From positions 4,092,001 through 4,156,000 of the forward strand of contig OX596338.1 in NCBI GenBank assembly GCA_951394405.1: a DNA stretch of 64,000 bases, given 5' to 3'. The position numbers and the translations under genes are program-made. Shown in pieces: positions 21,635 through 33,432 of this stretch. Positions within the stretch are counted from its first letter, which is position 1. Each line of letters opens with the position of its first letter. The notes under the pieces are model-generated. The model did not search any database. It was given only the letters and a program-made list of their open reading frames with translations, and was not told where the DNA came from. Origin of the DNA: Coprinellus micaceus. Its lineage: Eukaryota; Basidiomycota; Agaricomycetes; Agaricales; Psathyrellaceae.

Positions 21635-23559
21635 CTACGACTGCATTCCTTGTACATTGTTTACCTTCACTTGCAAAGGCGCTCGAAATCGCGGGGTCAG
21701 AAGGGCTCTGAATTCAAAGTCGCTCTCCCTGTATGTTATCCAATCAGCAAGGTGCCTATCTGTCCTTCGGGGGATACGTACACGGTCCCCGCCAACTCCA
21801 TATCGACCTTCCGGAACATGTTCCCAATGATCAAGTACAACTCTGCCCAAGCCAGGCTACAGCGTCCATTAGGCCACCGACGCACGACACAAGAGACTGA
21901 AGGGCTCACTTCATGCCAGTACACATCCTTGGTCCCTTGTTGAATGGGACTAAGTAGTTCTCCAAATCGCTGGATCCTCTGGCTAGCCACCTTTCGGGTC
22001 GGAATCCTTTGGGATTGGGGAAGATCTCGGGGTCGTAGTGCATGAAAGACTGGCCCATGGAGACGATCGTCTGGATTACGCAGGGCACACGGCGGTCAGA
22101 GCAACGTCAAGTACAGGTCGAGGGGACCTACCCCTTGAGGGACCATGATTCCACCAATCATCGTGGGCTCTGCTACAACACGAGGCAAAGGCGAGACGAC
22201 GCCATGAGACAGACGAAGAGCTTCCTTGATCACAGCGGTCTGTGGGGAGGATGGCATGAGTTCCGCTATAGTAGGGCAACGGACCATTTGAGAAGGGGAA
22301 GACGTACGAGGTACGGTAGCTTCTCTAGCCTCTCCAACGGCATCTGAGATTCCACCTCAGGCCAAGACACCACCAGCTCCTTCCTCAACCTAGCTTCAAT
22401 CTCCGGATTCCTCAAAACGTTGAAGGCAGCAACAATACACGCGTTCGCCGTCGTCTCCGTCCCGGCAGCCACCAAGGAAATCGCTTGCTCCAATAGCTCC
22501 CTCCTCCCCGGCTTCCTCCCCACCTTCGGGTTCAACAGGTGGTGGTACACAATCTCATGCTCCTCCTTCTCCAACACTGTCGGGTCCTCCAATATCCCAG
22601 CGATCTGCTCGTCTAGCGCCTGGATGAACTGCCTGCGTCCGTAGATCCCGGGCACGAACCACCCTGCGAGCCACAGCGGCATCGCAAAGAAGACGCTGCG
22701 CAAGAGGGGGAAGTGCCGCATGACGAAGATGATGAAGTTGGAGTTTTGGAACCCAACGAGGCCGGGGTGGGAGAAGGAGGGGTAGGCGACGACACCGTAT
22801 GACTTGGCGAAGGAGTAGGTGGTAATGACCTCCATGGTGATGGAGGCAAAGCCGCGGTGCAGGTTCGTGCGTGGAGAGGACTTGGAGCGTTGAGATAGGA
22901 CGTTGAGGAAGTGGGAGATCTGATGGAATTGGTTCGCAAGAACTTGAGCAGAATGCGTGTGCACTCACAACATCCTGTATGACCCCCTCTACTTGCAGAA
23001 TGTTCTTCCGGGAGAACAGAGGACGCAAGACGCTCGCAGCTTCTTTAGCTTTCGGTATGTCGCATATGGCGAAGAGAGATAGTGGGACGTTGAAGGCATC
23101 GTAGAACCAAGGCTCCTTGGGAAACCGGACATCGCGATAGATGAGGTCGAATGCTTTTGGATCAGAAAAGTGAAGCTAAACAATCGCTTGAGCGATGTGC
23201 AGAGTGGGGGGTTGTTGGTTGGACACACGCACCTTATTCGGTCCTATCCGAACGATGGGGCCTTGGTGTCGATGTGAGTACCGGAGCACACCAAGAGGAA
23301 GCCAACGATGAAGAAACGCGTACTCACCGTATCGCGCGTGGAGCCCCTCAAGCTGGCGCACCATCTGTCCATCCTTTGCGACATCGTAATAGGTGACATA
23401 GTAGTCCGTCAACGCCGCAAGAATCGGTCCAGGTACATGCGAGAGTGGATGGAAATAGAGCCTTGAAGCACCCAGGTAGGCCACATACGTTACTGATAAT
23501 GCAAATATAGCTGCGAGGAGAGTAGGACGAGTGAGAGTGTCCAGAAATACTGAATTCAT
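21635..23559 (-). CDS. Cytochrome P450, intact (P450-C)
   Basis: Eight exons give 1518 nt and 505 aa, a normal P450 length: 23559-23328, 23261-23233, 23175-22969, 22919-22308, 22239-22132, 22070-21910, 21856-21782 and 21728-21635. The N-terminal anchor and HPLSHVPGPIL hinge place it on the ER membrane. Exon 2 is a 29-nt micro-exon. Catalytic marks follow in order: I-helix AAGTETTANA, ExxR (KEALR), PERW and the haem loop FNKGPRMCTG with its Cys ligand. The motifs resemble the CYP58/trichodiene-oxygenase type of group I P450, which hydroxylates hydrophobic metabolites; the true substrate is unknown. It would take electrons from P450 reductase. It is the only complete member of the local P450 tandem. 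The ATG was chosen to match P450-B. Confidence 0.9.
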
Positions 23560-24180
23560 GCCGGACGGCGAGGTGAGCGGATAGCAACAGAGGGAAAGGG
23601 TAAATACGTTCACTCACAGGATTAGCCCGGCTTTTGAACCCCATGGTGACTGCCTCACTCCGATTAGCCTGGTAAGGTTATCCGCCTTATCGGCGACGCT
23701 ATTGTGAATGTATAGAAGTGCTGAAAATGCCTTCCTTACGGAACCTCGAACCTTGCTAGTAGGCTTCGCCGCCCATGTCGGTTCCTTGTGATCTCACTTG
23801 CCGCATCGGTGGATGTAGGCGCCCAGGTGCCGAGTTTAACGCAGATAGATTCACTGTTCACATACTGTAGCGGACTGTATGGAGGGAACCAAGGTTGGGA
23901 CCGTGACACTTTTCTAAATGCAAAACTAAGGAACCCGACGCCCCGACACCGTGACACCTGCCTTTTTGGGGTCCCGCCGCAGGCGGGCCGCCGAAATTTG
24001 CCTTTTTGAGGGGGTTTTGAGGAGTTTTGGCCGTGACAGGGGCAGGATTAAGGGACCCAGAAGTTGGTGTGACACCGTGACAGTTCCTTCCTTCCAGTCC
24101 GGTACAGTATCTGATGAGAGGTGGCTATTAGAAAGCGTGCTCTTACAGGGAGTCCGGACAACACTCACATTAACGTTTGC
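23560..24180. repeat. Intergenic region with CCGTGACA repeats
   Basis: No gene is seen. Between about 23900 and 24085, five copies of (C)CGTGACA(C/G) occur, together with two copies of TTTGCCTTTTTG or a close variant. The composite looks like the debris or end of a non-autonomous repeat, but no paired termini could be set. Confidence 0.4.
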
Positions 24181-25050
24181 CTACACATCCAGCTCCAGGA
24201 AATGAATCTTTCCACTCCTTGTGAGCCAGGAGAAACCCTCTTGCCTGACGTCCACCCATCCAAACCGTTCGTACATCTTTATTGCGCTTGCCTGCCAAGA
24301 CGTTGTCGACAACACGACCTTCTTCGCTCCATGCTCCTTCGCATACGAGATCAGAGCGTTCAAAAGGAGAGATGCGATTCCACGCCGTCTGTACGACCTG
24401 TGGATCGACATCCGTCTGAGTTCGGTGTACGTTTTGTCGTTTTGAGTGGAAGAGTCTGTAGTGGGGTGTTAGCGGACGTCCGTGGTTGGCGAAGAAGGGG
24501 TGTGCGCACCAATCCCTACACAGCCCACAATCACTTTTGTCCCGTCCCCCTTTTCCGTCTCCGCGACCCAAAAGTGGCTGGCGCCGTCATCTTCCCCCTT
24601 CCCACTTTGTGCCATCCTGTAGTGCGTCCCAATATCCATCAAGTCATCCTTCATCGACATTGCGCAGTATGATCTAATGCCCCGCGACACATTCCACCGG
24701 AGAAACCCAATCCAAGCAACCGATGCCACACTAAGAAAGCCGCCTACTATACGGAGGGAGTTTGACCGAGCAAATATTGAGAGGCCAAGGCCAAGGCCGA
24801 AGAACGGATAAGAAGGTACTGCGGCGGGTTCAGCGGGCACGGAGCGCCTGGCTACTTCAAGGGTGGAGTCATCTGTTAAGTTGTGAGCAAAAGGTTCGTA
24901 CATGTAGGAAACCGGAAGGGGCGCACCTCCGTAGCAAATTCCTTGGATGAAAAGCTCATGGATTTGGGCGGTGTCTCCATCGCGGAACGGGCGAAGCCAA
25001 ATTGATCCAGAGGAAGTGGAAGCGTAGCTCATGTCGCGTCGAGGAGGCAT
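24181..25050 (-). CDS. GNAT N-acetyltransferase with membrane segment (copy 1)
   Basis: Three exons join as ..ICYGG|DDSTLEVARR.. and ..VGCVGI|DSSTQNDKTYTELRR.., removing GTGCGC..ACAG introns. The N-terminus LRPFRDGDTAQIHELFIQGI is the start of a GNAT fold. A hydrophobic stretch in the middle (about residues 65-110) can span a membrane once or twice, as in NAT8-like (camello) enzymes. Motif A, RSYRRRGIASLLLNALI, binds the acetyl-CoA pyrophosphate, and KMYERFGWV is the usual final strand. The expected reaction is transfer of acetyl from acetyl-CoA to an amine; the acceptor is unknown. The start could be 25050 or the ATG at 25032. Its paralog lies 0.9 kb upstream on the same strand. Confidence 0.82.
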
Positions 25051-25931
25051 ACGGGGGCGTAGTCGTTTAAATGGCCCATTTTATATTGCACCGTCACCGC
25101 TGCGCATGGTCGAGGAGAAAAAATAGTCCATCCTCCAGCGCGATCGATCCGCGGAAAGTGTCAGCAGCTGACGAGAGCGCGCTTTTGCCCCATCCAGATC
25201 CTTGCCCCTATATACTCCCTGGCACTACTTCGGAGCTGGTCTTCGAATTTCCAGATGTATAGGGAATTCAGACGCTTCCAACATTGCAACAAAACTTCTG
25301 GCGGATCCCTACGAACCGACCCGGCGTCGCAAGCCTTTTCAACGGGCAAAAACGCCAGAGACGGTGCATCGGTACCCGTGAAGCGCGAAAGGTAATTATA
25401 CTGCCAGAACAAACTTGGTTTGAGGTACATGGACTTCCCAGTCTACGGGGACGCACCTCCACGGAAATACCCTCCTCCCATCCCCGGCCCATATCTAAAC
25501 AATGCGATCACTGTGTGCGCATCAAACCAAAAATTCTTGAAGTTGCTTAGGAATCCATTGGTGAGAACCCTTTACACGGGTTTTGGCGGTGTGGCGATGG
25601 TAGTGGTAGGGGTCTAAGCCAGGTGGTGGCAGAAGAAGACAGCCAAGGTCGTTCACCACCGGTGCCAAAGCAACCCTAACCCCAGGACCCAACTCACACA
25701 GCCACTCGTTTCCCGGGCGCTTAGCTACTAGTAAGATCCCCTATTCTATGACAAACGGCTTTCAGTACCGAAAGCCCCATACTCACCATAGAATTTGTTC
25801 AAAGTTTACCTCTCAAACATTACGGGCACCTTCCATAGAGGAGCCATCGCGGTGCTAGCATAACCAAAGCACTAAATGAATATCAGAGTAACTAATGGTA
25901 TGCCATATAAACTCGAGCACAACGGTATACA
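25051..25931. other. Spacer between the two GNAT genes
   Basis: About 880 bp. Open frames near 25161-25617 have no motif, no splice partner and no resemblance to the flanking paralogs. Nothing is supported apart from the promoter of copy 1 and the 3' end of copy 2. Confidence 0.4.
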
Positions 25932-26820
25932 CTAAAGGTTCAGCTCTAAAGTGTACAAATGAAGGTCCCAGACAAATGGGACACCCAGCGCAATCCTTTT
26001 AACCTCTGCCCACCCCAGGTGCTTATACATTTCGCGTGCTGCTCTTTGATATGTTGTCGTTGTCAAGGTCAACTTCTTCACTCCCCTCTCGCGAGCATGG
26101 GCGTAAAGGGTTCTGATCAGGAGAAGGCCAATTCCCCGTCGTCGGTAGTCCTCCGAGATGCTGAGCCTCCGAAGCTCACAGCACGACTTATCTGTATGTC
26201 CTCTCGAGTCTGGAGTAAATAACGTCATGAGCGTGACTCTGTGAGCGGAGAGGAAGAAGGGATATTTAACGCACCGAGGCCTATACAGCCCACGATCCTC
26301 TTCTCCTCTCCTTCAGTCGCCTCAATGACCCAGAAGGCGCTTACACCTCCATCATCGTTGTCCTTCGGCTTCTCCACGGCGTAGAACCGCCCAACATCTA
26401 CCATGTCGCCCTCGTCCAAAAACTCTCGAACATACACACTCCACTCCGTTACTAGTCGATAGCGCCAGAGCTTAACCCAGAGTGGGGGCACAGCGCATAG
26501 CGCCAGTCCACTCAAGATCCTGGTGAGATCTTGGCCTGCGGTGAAGAGGAAGAACAGCCCGATCAAGCCGACCACGTAGGAGATCGCAACGATGGGTTCC
26601 CATAGGATGGCTTTCTTCCCCACCCCAAGAGATGAGCCCTCTACGAATCCCGAGAGTCAGCGGGCGCCTTTTGTGCACACGTCACAAGCGAGAACTCACC
26701 GCCCTCGCAAATCCCTCGAACGACCAGGTTTCGAACCTGCTCCGAGTCGGCGTCTTGGTACAGCCTCAACTGCAGTTGTCCATCGGTCAGAGGCCCACTC
26801 TTCGACTCCAACGCGCTCAT
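25932..26820 (-). CDS. GNAT N-acetyltransferase with membrane segment (copy 2)
   Basis: It has the same three-exon layout and the same splice positions as copy 1: ..ICEGG| and ..VGCIGL|DKSCCELRRLS... It begins with LQLRLYQDADSEQVRNLVVRGI. Two hydrophobic helices follow (ISYVVGLIGLFFLF and ILSGLALCAVPPLW), clearer than in copy 1. It ends with motif A EDYRRRGIGLLLIRTLY and EMYKHLGWAEV. This again fits a NAT8-like membrane-bound acetyltransferase. Sequence identity to copy 1 is moderate and concentrated at the acetyl-CoA site, so the duplication is old. The ATG at 26820 was preferred; one at 26883 would add 21 residues of non-homologous leader. Confidence 0.82.
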
Positions 26821-26883
26821 GGGTGGCCAGCCGGGGTGGGTAATAACACTAATACAGAGAGGATTGTCGTTCACCGTTGGCAC

Positions 26884-27356
26884 GTTGCCACCCTCTTATA
26901 ACCATCAAGTCCCAGGGCCTAGGGTGGGTGTGAAACAGGTCTGCGCAGCCTCGCAGCGAACTCGCAGCAGCTTCCTCGGCGGCTGATGCAAGATGCAATG
27001 CCGCACGATGAACCTTAACTCGTTGGAGAACGGAAGATCCTGACATTACGGCTTTGCTGGGGGCGGGCGACGGAAGAAAACAAGGAGCGAAATGTGCCCA
27101 GGGCCCAAATTGGACCGCTCGCTCAGAAATTGAACTCCGAAGCCCCTAACTTGAGACAACTTTAGCGCCCGTGACGTCGACATCCTTTTTTGACGCGTCG
27201 AACGTGAAAATCTCAAAGGTTTACAGAAATACCGTTGGGCGTGATATCATTGTCCTTCGTGACTCCTGGATCTCAGGTATGTATACATCGAGATACTGAA
27301 TACGTAGATATACACGTTGTTCGTTTTGCCGTCATGCCACCGGAGTAGCATCTCAT
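26884..27356. other. Intergenic region, GNAT copy 2 to AA9 gene
   Basis: No gene, RNA or repeat is recognised. It must contain the GNAT copy 2 promoter and the AA9 3' untranslated region. Confidence 0.4.
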
Positions 27357-28653
27357 TCAAGCAGCTCCCGTCCAGCTGCAGCCCATCGAATCGGAGCCAA
27401 GGAGACACAGGTTTGGAGTTAGTACAACAGGGGATGTAAGTCTAAATATACAACTCACACAGCTGGGCCTGGGGAAGTGTAATCTCCCTCGACTGAGTCC
27501 GTGAAAAGAAGTTAGAAAACGGAAAACCCCTTCTACTATGGGGAGTGCACGTACCACCAATGTCCCAGACGATTCCTTTGGACGATGTGTGAGATTAGTC
27601 CGGTATAAACGCGTAGGCGAAGCGCTCACCGGGGGTATCGGGCTCGTAAACACCAGGGATAGAGACAAACTCGGTCGGGTAAGCGGTGCCAGAGCCGGTC
27701 ACCTCGATTTGAGCGCAGCTGGGGAAGAATTGGATCCCAGGGTACTGAACGGCTGGATGGAAATTTAGTCACAATCCTCAGAGATCCCAGGCGCTCGCTC
27801 CGAACGCTTACCGCTGTGCAGGTCGATGCTGTCCCAAGCCCTTGTTAAACTGCGGACCAGAAGTAACGAAAACGCAGAACTCACATCTCATTTCGCAGAA
27901 TGTACTGGCCAGGGAGCAAAGTCTCGGGAATCTTCACGCTCCAAACGCCGCTGTCAGCCGTGAGCTTGTCAGCCGCAGCCCATTTACCATCCTCTTTCCC
28001 GAACTGATCAATCTTGAACCAGACCGCGCTACGTTCCCGTGAAAACCTATCAGCAAATACAAGAAGCGAAGGCGAACGAAATGCACTTACTCAGTGCCGG
28101 GAACCCACTTGGTAATGTCGACACCTGCAGGGGGCCTCGCAAGGTAGGTCAGGACAGGACCTTTGTGGTTATCAGGCCAAGCGGTCCAGTTAAGGTGGAC
28201 AGTCTCGCCGGCGGCGATTTTTCCAACCAACGGAGCGGGGGCGGTCTCAAAGGTAGGAGATCCTCCGCACTGCAAGCTACGGAGATCATTCGGTTAGCTA
28301 AATTCAAATATTACTCCTGTGGGTGAGCATACTCGATGCGCGTCAGGTCGGTGATGGGCACTGTTGATGATCATACAAATTTAGCGATCGTAGAGTGGCA
28401 AGGCGGAGGAACGGGTTGTGACTGACTGAAATCAGGGATTTTCCTGATGATGCGAGCAGGGGGAGGATTCTGGAGGCTGGGGCACGGCGTTAGGCACCAT
28501 GCATCTCGAAACATAAGGAGACATTCCAACGTACTTGTCTGAGTAGGGCAGGTATCCTGTATACTTCTCGGTTCCCAAGGTCAGCTCTTGGACGTATCCA
28601 TGAGCGGCAACCTTGGTCGCGGCAAGGGTGATGAGAGCGATCAACTTGAGCAT
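27357..28653 (-). CDS. AA9 lytic polysaccharide monooxygenase
   Basis: A secreted copper enzyme that oxidatively cuts cellulose or related glucans. The signal peptide MLKLIALITLAATKVAA is followed directly by HGYVQEL, so the mature protein begins with the required copper-binding His. At least eight short exons join in frame: ..KYTGYLPYSD|NLQNPPPARIIRKIP.., ITDLTRI|DLQCGGSPT.., TVHLNWTAWPDNHKGPV.., AVWFKIDQFGKEDG.., LLPGQYILRNE|IIDLHSA|VQYPGIQFF.., PGIVWDI and EGDYTSPGPAVWTGAA with stop TGA. The second copper His is in LHSA. The third, axial position, normally Tyr in Q-x-Y, is Phe here (QFF). There is no CBM1 or GPI tail. An alternative reading with Tyr is not available at that exon. Confidence 0.9.
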
Positions 28654-29017
28654 GAAGAAGTAGTCTGTGAAGCGGTATGTAGGGTTACCAAAGCTTGAGC
28701 CGCGAAGTTGCTATTGTATTTTATAGGCTTGCAGAACGGTCATCCGAGGGGTGAATAGAGTATCCTTCAAGCCTGAAGTCGTTCCACCTGACCCTGCAAA
28801 TTATCCGGGAAGAAGGTAAGAATAAGCATGAGAACAAGAGTCTCTCTTTTGAGTCCAGCCGCAGTGCTATGTGGACCTGCTTCAGCCAATCGTATCAGTT
28901 CGAAGGAGTCGACAGGCGGACATTTCACGTACTCGACATCGCTTCCCCGGTAGAACCGCGTTTGAGGTACCATGGATATCGATTGGTGGCTGACAAACAG
29001 ACAAGAAAAGATGTACA
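28654..29017. other. AA9 promoter region
   Basis: About 360 bp upstream of the AA9 start, also holding the 3' end of the uncertain gene at 29018-29479. No motif is assigned. Confidence 0.4.
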
Positions 29018-29479
29018 CTAATAGCAACGTCGAAGTGAGAGCTTCGGGGGTGGAGTGCGAGAGGCAGAATTGCGGCCAAAATATGCTCGAAGATATGCAA
29101 AGTTCTTCTTGAGCGCTCCGTCAGAACTAGAACCAATGTTCGGGCTGAAAAGAAACTCACCAGGTCTCCTGATTTCTGGAGAGCGGATATCGCCATCACC
29201 TCTACAGTACGATTAGCGAAACGGCGCGACAGCAAAACCGGTCTACTTAGAGGACTGTCGGCGACGAGCAAAGAGGCAGGGCGATGATCCCCGTCTGCTA
29301 CCGACTGCAAATCTTCGGACATAATCTCGACGGGAATGACAGAGAAGAGAACCTGAGAAGAGAAGTCAATCCTTTCACCGCCTTCTCTGCACGTGGTGAA
29401 ATGCCTCGTCCTCATACGTTGAGAAGTCCCCGTCGAGGTCTATATTTGACAACTCGTAGGTTCCGAAAGACGGCGACAT
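29018..29479 (-). CDS. Possible small spliced protein of unknown function
   Basis: A four-exon model can be read: ATG at 29479 (MSPSFGTYELSNIDLDGDF..), a GTGCAG..TCAG intron, then FSVIPVEIMSEDLQSVADGDH.., VMAISALQKSGDL and NFAYLRAYFGRNSASRTPPP, with stop TAG at 29018-29020. The product would be about 107 aa. All junctions are GT..AG and in phase, but no motif or family is recognised and alternative joins exist. It lies between the AA9 and alpha-glucosidase genes in the same orientation. It could equally be untranslated transcript. Confidence 0.3.
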
Positions 29480-29663
29480 CGAAGCGGGGTGTCTTTCTGG
29501 TACTAGGTTTGGCGGCAATGTAGGCGTCGAATATACAAGTCGAGCCTGCTTTATGGTGGAAGGCGGTAGCGCGCGCTGGGAGAATGAGTCAATAAAGAGG
29601 TATTTTTTTGCGCAATAATACAATTTAAATGGCGACACTTCTACAGTTCACCTGGTGAGAAGA

Positions 29664-32625
29664 TCAAGCCAAGACGAGCTCAAAGGCCTTCAACCTCTGA
29701 ATCGCCACCTCAACCTCGAGCACCTTCGTGCTCGCATCATACTTCGACTGAACACTCCTTCCATCCACGCGCACGTTCTTCGGGGCCCTGTCGATACCCG
29801 CAACCTTCACCTTACTCCACCCAACGCTGAAGCCCGCATCGTACCCAAACTTGCCCTTGACGGTCAACTTCTTGCTCTTATACTCGAAGCTGACTTGCGT
29901 GGTCTGGGACTGGGAAGGGTTGAGAGTCTCGCCGTCGTCAAGGTACAGTGCACCTGAGGCGGTGCCCTGAGCGCTGGGAGCGATGACAATCTCGAAAGGC
30001 TTCGTCCTGAGCTCGGCCGTGGTCATCGCGCTCTCGTTCCTCACTGGCAGGATACTTCCACCTTTGATATGGAGGGGGATCTGATCGTAGTCGACGTTAT
30101 CCTTCGTGACCCACTCGCCCTTGCTCTGAACAGTGGTGAGGCCGGGGAACTCGTACCACGAATCCCTAGGAAGGTAGAACTTGACGCTGGTTGTGTTCTC
30201 CTCGGTGACGGGGGAAACGAGGAGAGAAGGGCCGTAGAAGAACTGGAGATCGATGCCGAAGGTCGTCGTGTCCTTGGGGTAGGAGTAGAAGAGCGGGGAG
30301 AGGACGGGGGTGCCAGAGACGTGAGCCTCGTGGAGACCAGTGTACAGGTAGTCGAGGAGACGGTAACGGATATCGATGGCGCTCTTCGCGGCCTTGGTCG
30401 TAAGGTTCCAGACGTAGAACTCCTGGCTGATTCCGGTGTCGATGTTGTGGTTACGGAAGAAGGGGTTGAACGCGCCCAGGGTCGCCCACCTGGCGCAGAG
30501 GGTCTCGGTAGTGTTGTCTCCGAAACCACAGACGTCGCTCCCAACCATGGGGACATTGAAGATGCTGGCAAAGTTGAGCATTCCGGCGATGCTCAGGCGG
30601 TACTGCTCCCAGGTGGAGAGGTTGTCACCAAGCCATTTGCCAACATGCTTACCAGCACCGGCGAAGGTAGAACGGGTAATGATGAGAGGCTTCTTGTTAG
30701 GTCGGCGGGCTAGCATGGCTTCACGAGTAGCGCTGGACATCATGGATCCGTACAAGTTATGAGTGTCGTATTGGGTGAGGTTGTTGGCTTGGATGACATT
30801 AGTCTATAGAGCGGATATTAGTAGGCCGTTGTGAGTAGACGACATGGAAACTCACGTATGCGGTCCTGGAAGAGATGGCACCAACGGTATTGCCGATTGC
30901 GTAAGGAGGAATCAGGAGCTTATCGTCGGGGAGCTCAGCAGACTCGTCGAGCTGCCTCTTGGAGAGATAGGCGCTGCTATGAGCGCTGCCGAGGGACCTG
31001 GAAGATACGGAGGTAGAACCCGAGCCAGTGAAGATGGGGACGTCAGGTGCTGGGGGCTCGGTGTCCCGCTGAGGAGGGAAGTTGCCATCAATGGCGGTCT
31101 TATACGGATCCGTGCAGGGGAAGTCGCAGAAGCTGGCGGGCTCGTTCATGTCGATCCAGACACCATCGATATCGATACCGGCATCCTTGCTGTAGAACCT
31201 AGCGAATTCGTCGTTCCACCACTCGCCGACCTTGGGGTGGAACCAGTCGGGGAAAACGGTGACACCGGGCCAGACGACACCGAGGTGGTAAGAGCCGTTG
31301 GGGTTCTTGAGGAACACGTCGAGCTCGGTACCGCGATCGAGGGCCTCGTACCCAGCATTGGGGTGGTATGCGACGGCGGGGTCGGTCATGACGATGTATT
31401 TCTGGTTGTTGGCGTGGAGGTGGGACACGATCTCGCGAACGCGGTTCATGGGGAAGTACTGAGGGTCGACGGTGAAGATGAACCGGTCCTGCATGTAGTC
31501 GATATCGGTCCACATTGTCTCGAGAGGGATGCCGGCGGCAGCATAGCTCTCAATGACATTCGCGACGTTGACATAGTCTGCGAGAGGGGAAGGTTAGCTA
31601 AGGCGGACTGTTCGAGGATACGTAGACGACGCACTCTTGTACCCGAACCTGCACTGGTGGAATCCGAGACCCCAGTACGGGAACTCAGCGGGCAAGCCAG
31701 AGAGCTCGGCGTACTGCTGAGCGACCGCTGCGGGGTTGCTCTGGCTGCCAGCGAGGAAGTAGAAGTCAAGAACACCACCGATCACGTTGTACTCGAGAGA
31801 CCTGTCGCGGGGGCTGGTCTGGTTGAGTTTGATGTCCATTCCATTCGAGTTGAGTAAAAACACGCCATGGGTGCCAGTGGCGCGGTGGTCGATGTAGATG
31901 GGGTGATTACCGTAGAGGTTAGAGTCCTGGGGAATACCGAACGAATCCCGGCTCCAGAGGGTCCTAACAAGTCCCTGGCCACCATTATCGGTGTCGAGGC
32001 GGAAGGGGTGAGAGTGCTCTCCGAGTCCATATACATTGGCGGCCTGGGGGAGGGAGGTCTTCAGACGGAGGTACTGGTCTTCGAAGATGAGGGCATGACC
32101 CTTGGTGGAGAAAAGGACCTCGTTGGTCTTCGCGCGCGAGATGGTGAACGAGAAGGGGTTGGGAGCGGAGGTGTATGAGAACTTGAGTTCAGACTTCTGA
32201 GGCGAGACGAATGCGCCCTTGGGACGAGGGAACACGTCCTCGGGGACTTCGTAGCGAGTCGAGTTCGCATCTACGATCTTGACGTGGAGGCGAGTAGCTA
32301 GGTCCCGTTAGGCTCTATCGCCGCTGCAAGATGAGAATCACTCACCAGTCTCGTACGTTACGACAAGAGACAGCTTCTCAACGTCTGGCCCAAAGACTCC
32401 GCATCCTTTGGCGTTCTTCGGAAGGCCTAGGTCGACGCGCAGCTCGCTTCCACCACGAGCCACGGCCACCTTGTTGGCCACGTACCCAGGGCACGCCTCC
32501 AACACGGCGGGGTCAACATAAACGCTGTGCACACCGGGAACGTGGGCAACCGTGGCGAACAATGACGAGAAGAGAGTAGAGGAGACCGCGAACGCGACTC
32601 CAGAGACTGAGGTTCTCCACCACAT
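29664..32625 (-). CDS. GH31 alpha-glucosidase, secreted
   Basis: Four exons encode about 930 aa. The start chosen (32625, [12 protein letters not shown]..) gives a secretion signal ending near VAHVPG; an ATG at 32697 would put a second hydrophobic run in front. Exon 2 holds the N-terminal beta-sandwich ([14 protein letters not shown], and [14 protein letters not shown] at its end). Exon 3 holds WTDIDYM and the catalytic nucleophile block [12 protein letters not shown]. The last exon holds [12 protein letters not shown] and the acid/base block GSDVCGFG, then the C-terminal beta domains. It releases glucose from the non-reducing ends of maltose and starch oligosaccharides outside the cell. Introns lie near 32297-32346, 31580-31637 and 30804-30857. 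It is head to head with ATG101. Confidence 0.93.
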
Positions 32626-33432
32626 CGCGACCACGTTTGTCTGGTATGAGAGCAGGCCGAGGGAGACGACGAAGAGCCCTGCGTAAAGAAGAGGCAATTT
32701 ATACGGGTCTGGGGGTTTATATGAACATCGCGCTTGTTCCCATGCATTCTTAGTCCGAATAGGGTCTATAGCATGATCAACCGTTCCCCGCGCTGTTTGG
32801 GGTTATGTTCGCGCGAGACCGTGTGGGTTGGTGCTTCCCGACCCCTTGCGTGACGTCCGATTGTGCTTCTTCCCCCACGCGAGATGATGGGTTTCGAGGG
32901 GTTTGTGGGGCTGGGTTAAACTGAAGAACAATGAAAACCATATGATTTCACGTCGTGGAGACATATGAAATGGGAACTTGCCTTGCATGTGGTTTCGCGA
33001 GAACTTGGCGAGAACGGTCCCAGGAGATGGATGTCAGCGATGACGAACTTGAAGGGAACCGAACAGGCCCGATGCTCGGAGTTGGCGGGAATTGAACCCA
33101 TCATCCCGCTCGGAAATTCGTACCAAGGCATTAAATAAGAAATCCCTTCTACAGAAGCCAGAAAAGTGTATAATTTCTGTTTCAATAGCTACGAACCTAA
33201 CCTTGTAATTCAACTTGGCCCGCCACCGGCGGTGGGGCACTCAGAAGGCACCACGACATGACGAAGGACATTAAGCGCCCAAGCGACGTTGAATCCCCGA
33301 TCCATGCCGAACACGGCCGTGCATGGTGGGTTAGGGTTACCAGAGCACCCGAGCCACCGTCATTCACCATTACGTCGCAGCTTCGACCTCGACCATTACC
33401 TCGAATTCATTGGGGACTCTCAGGCTCTCACA
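32626..33432. other. Divergent promoter region between GH31 and ATG101
   Basis: About 800 bp with no supported gene. A tRNA-like T-arm near 33085 was examined and rejected. Confidence 0.45.

Noticed and set aside
26700..26735. T-arm-like GCAGGTTCGAAACCTG
   Set aside because: It falls in the conserved coding exon of GNAT copy 2 and lacks any other tRNA part.
33061..33160. tRNA-like T-arm (GGGTTCAATTCCC) on the minus strand
   Set aside because: No matching acceptor, D or anticodon stems could be drawn upstream, so it is not a tRNA gene.
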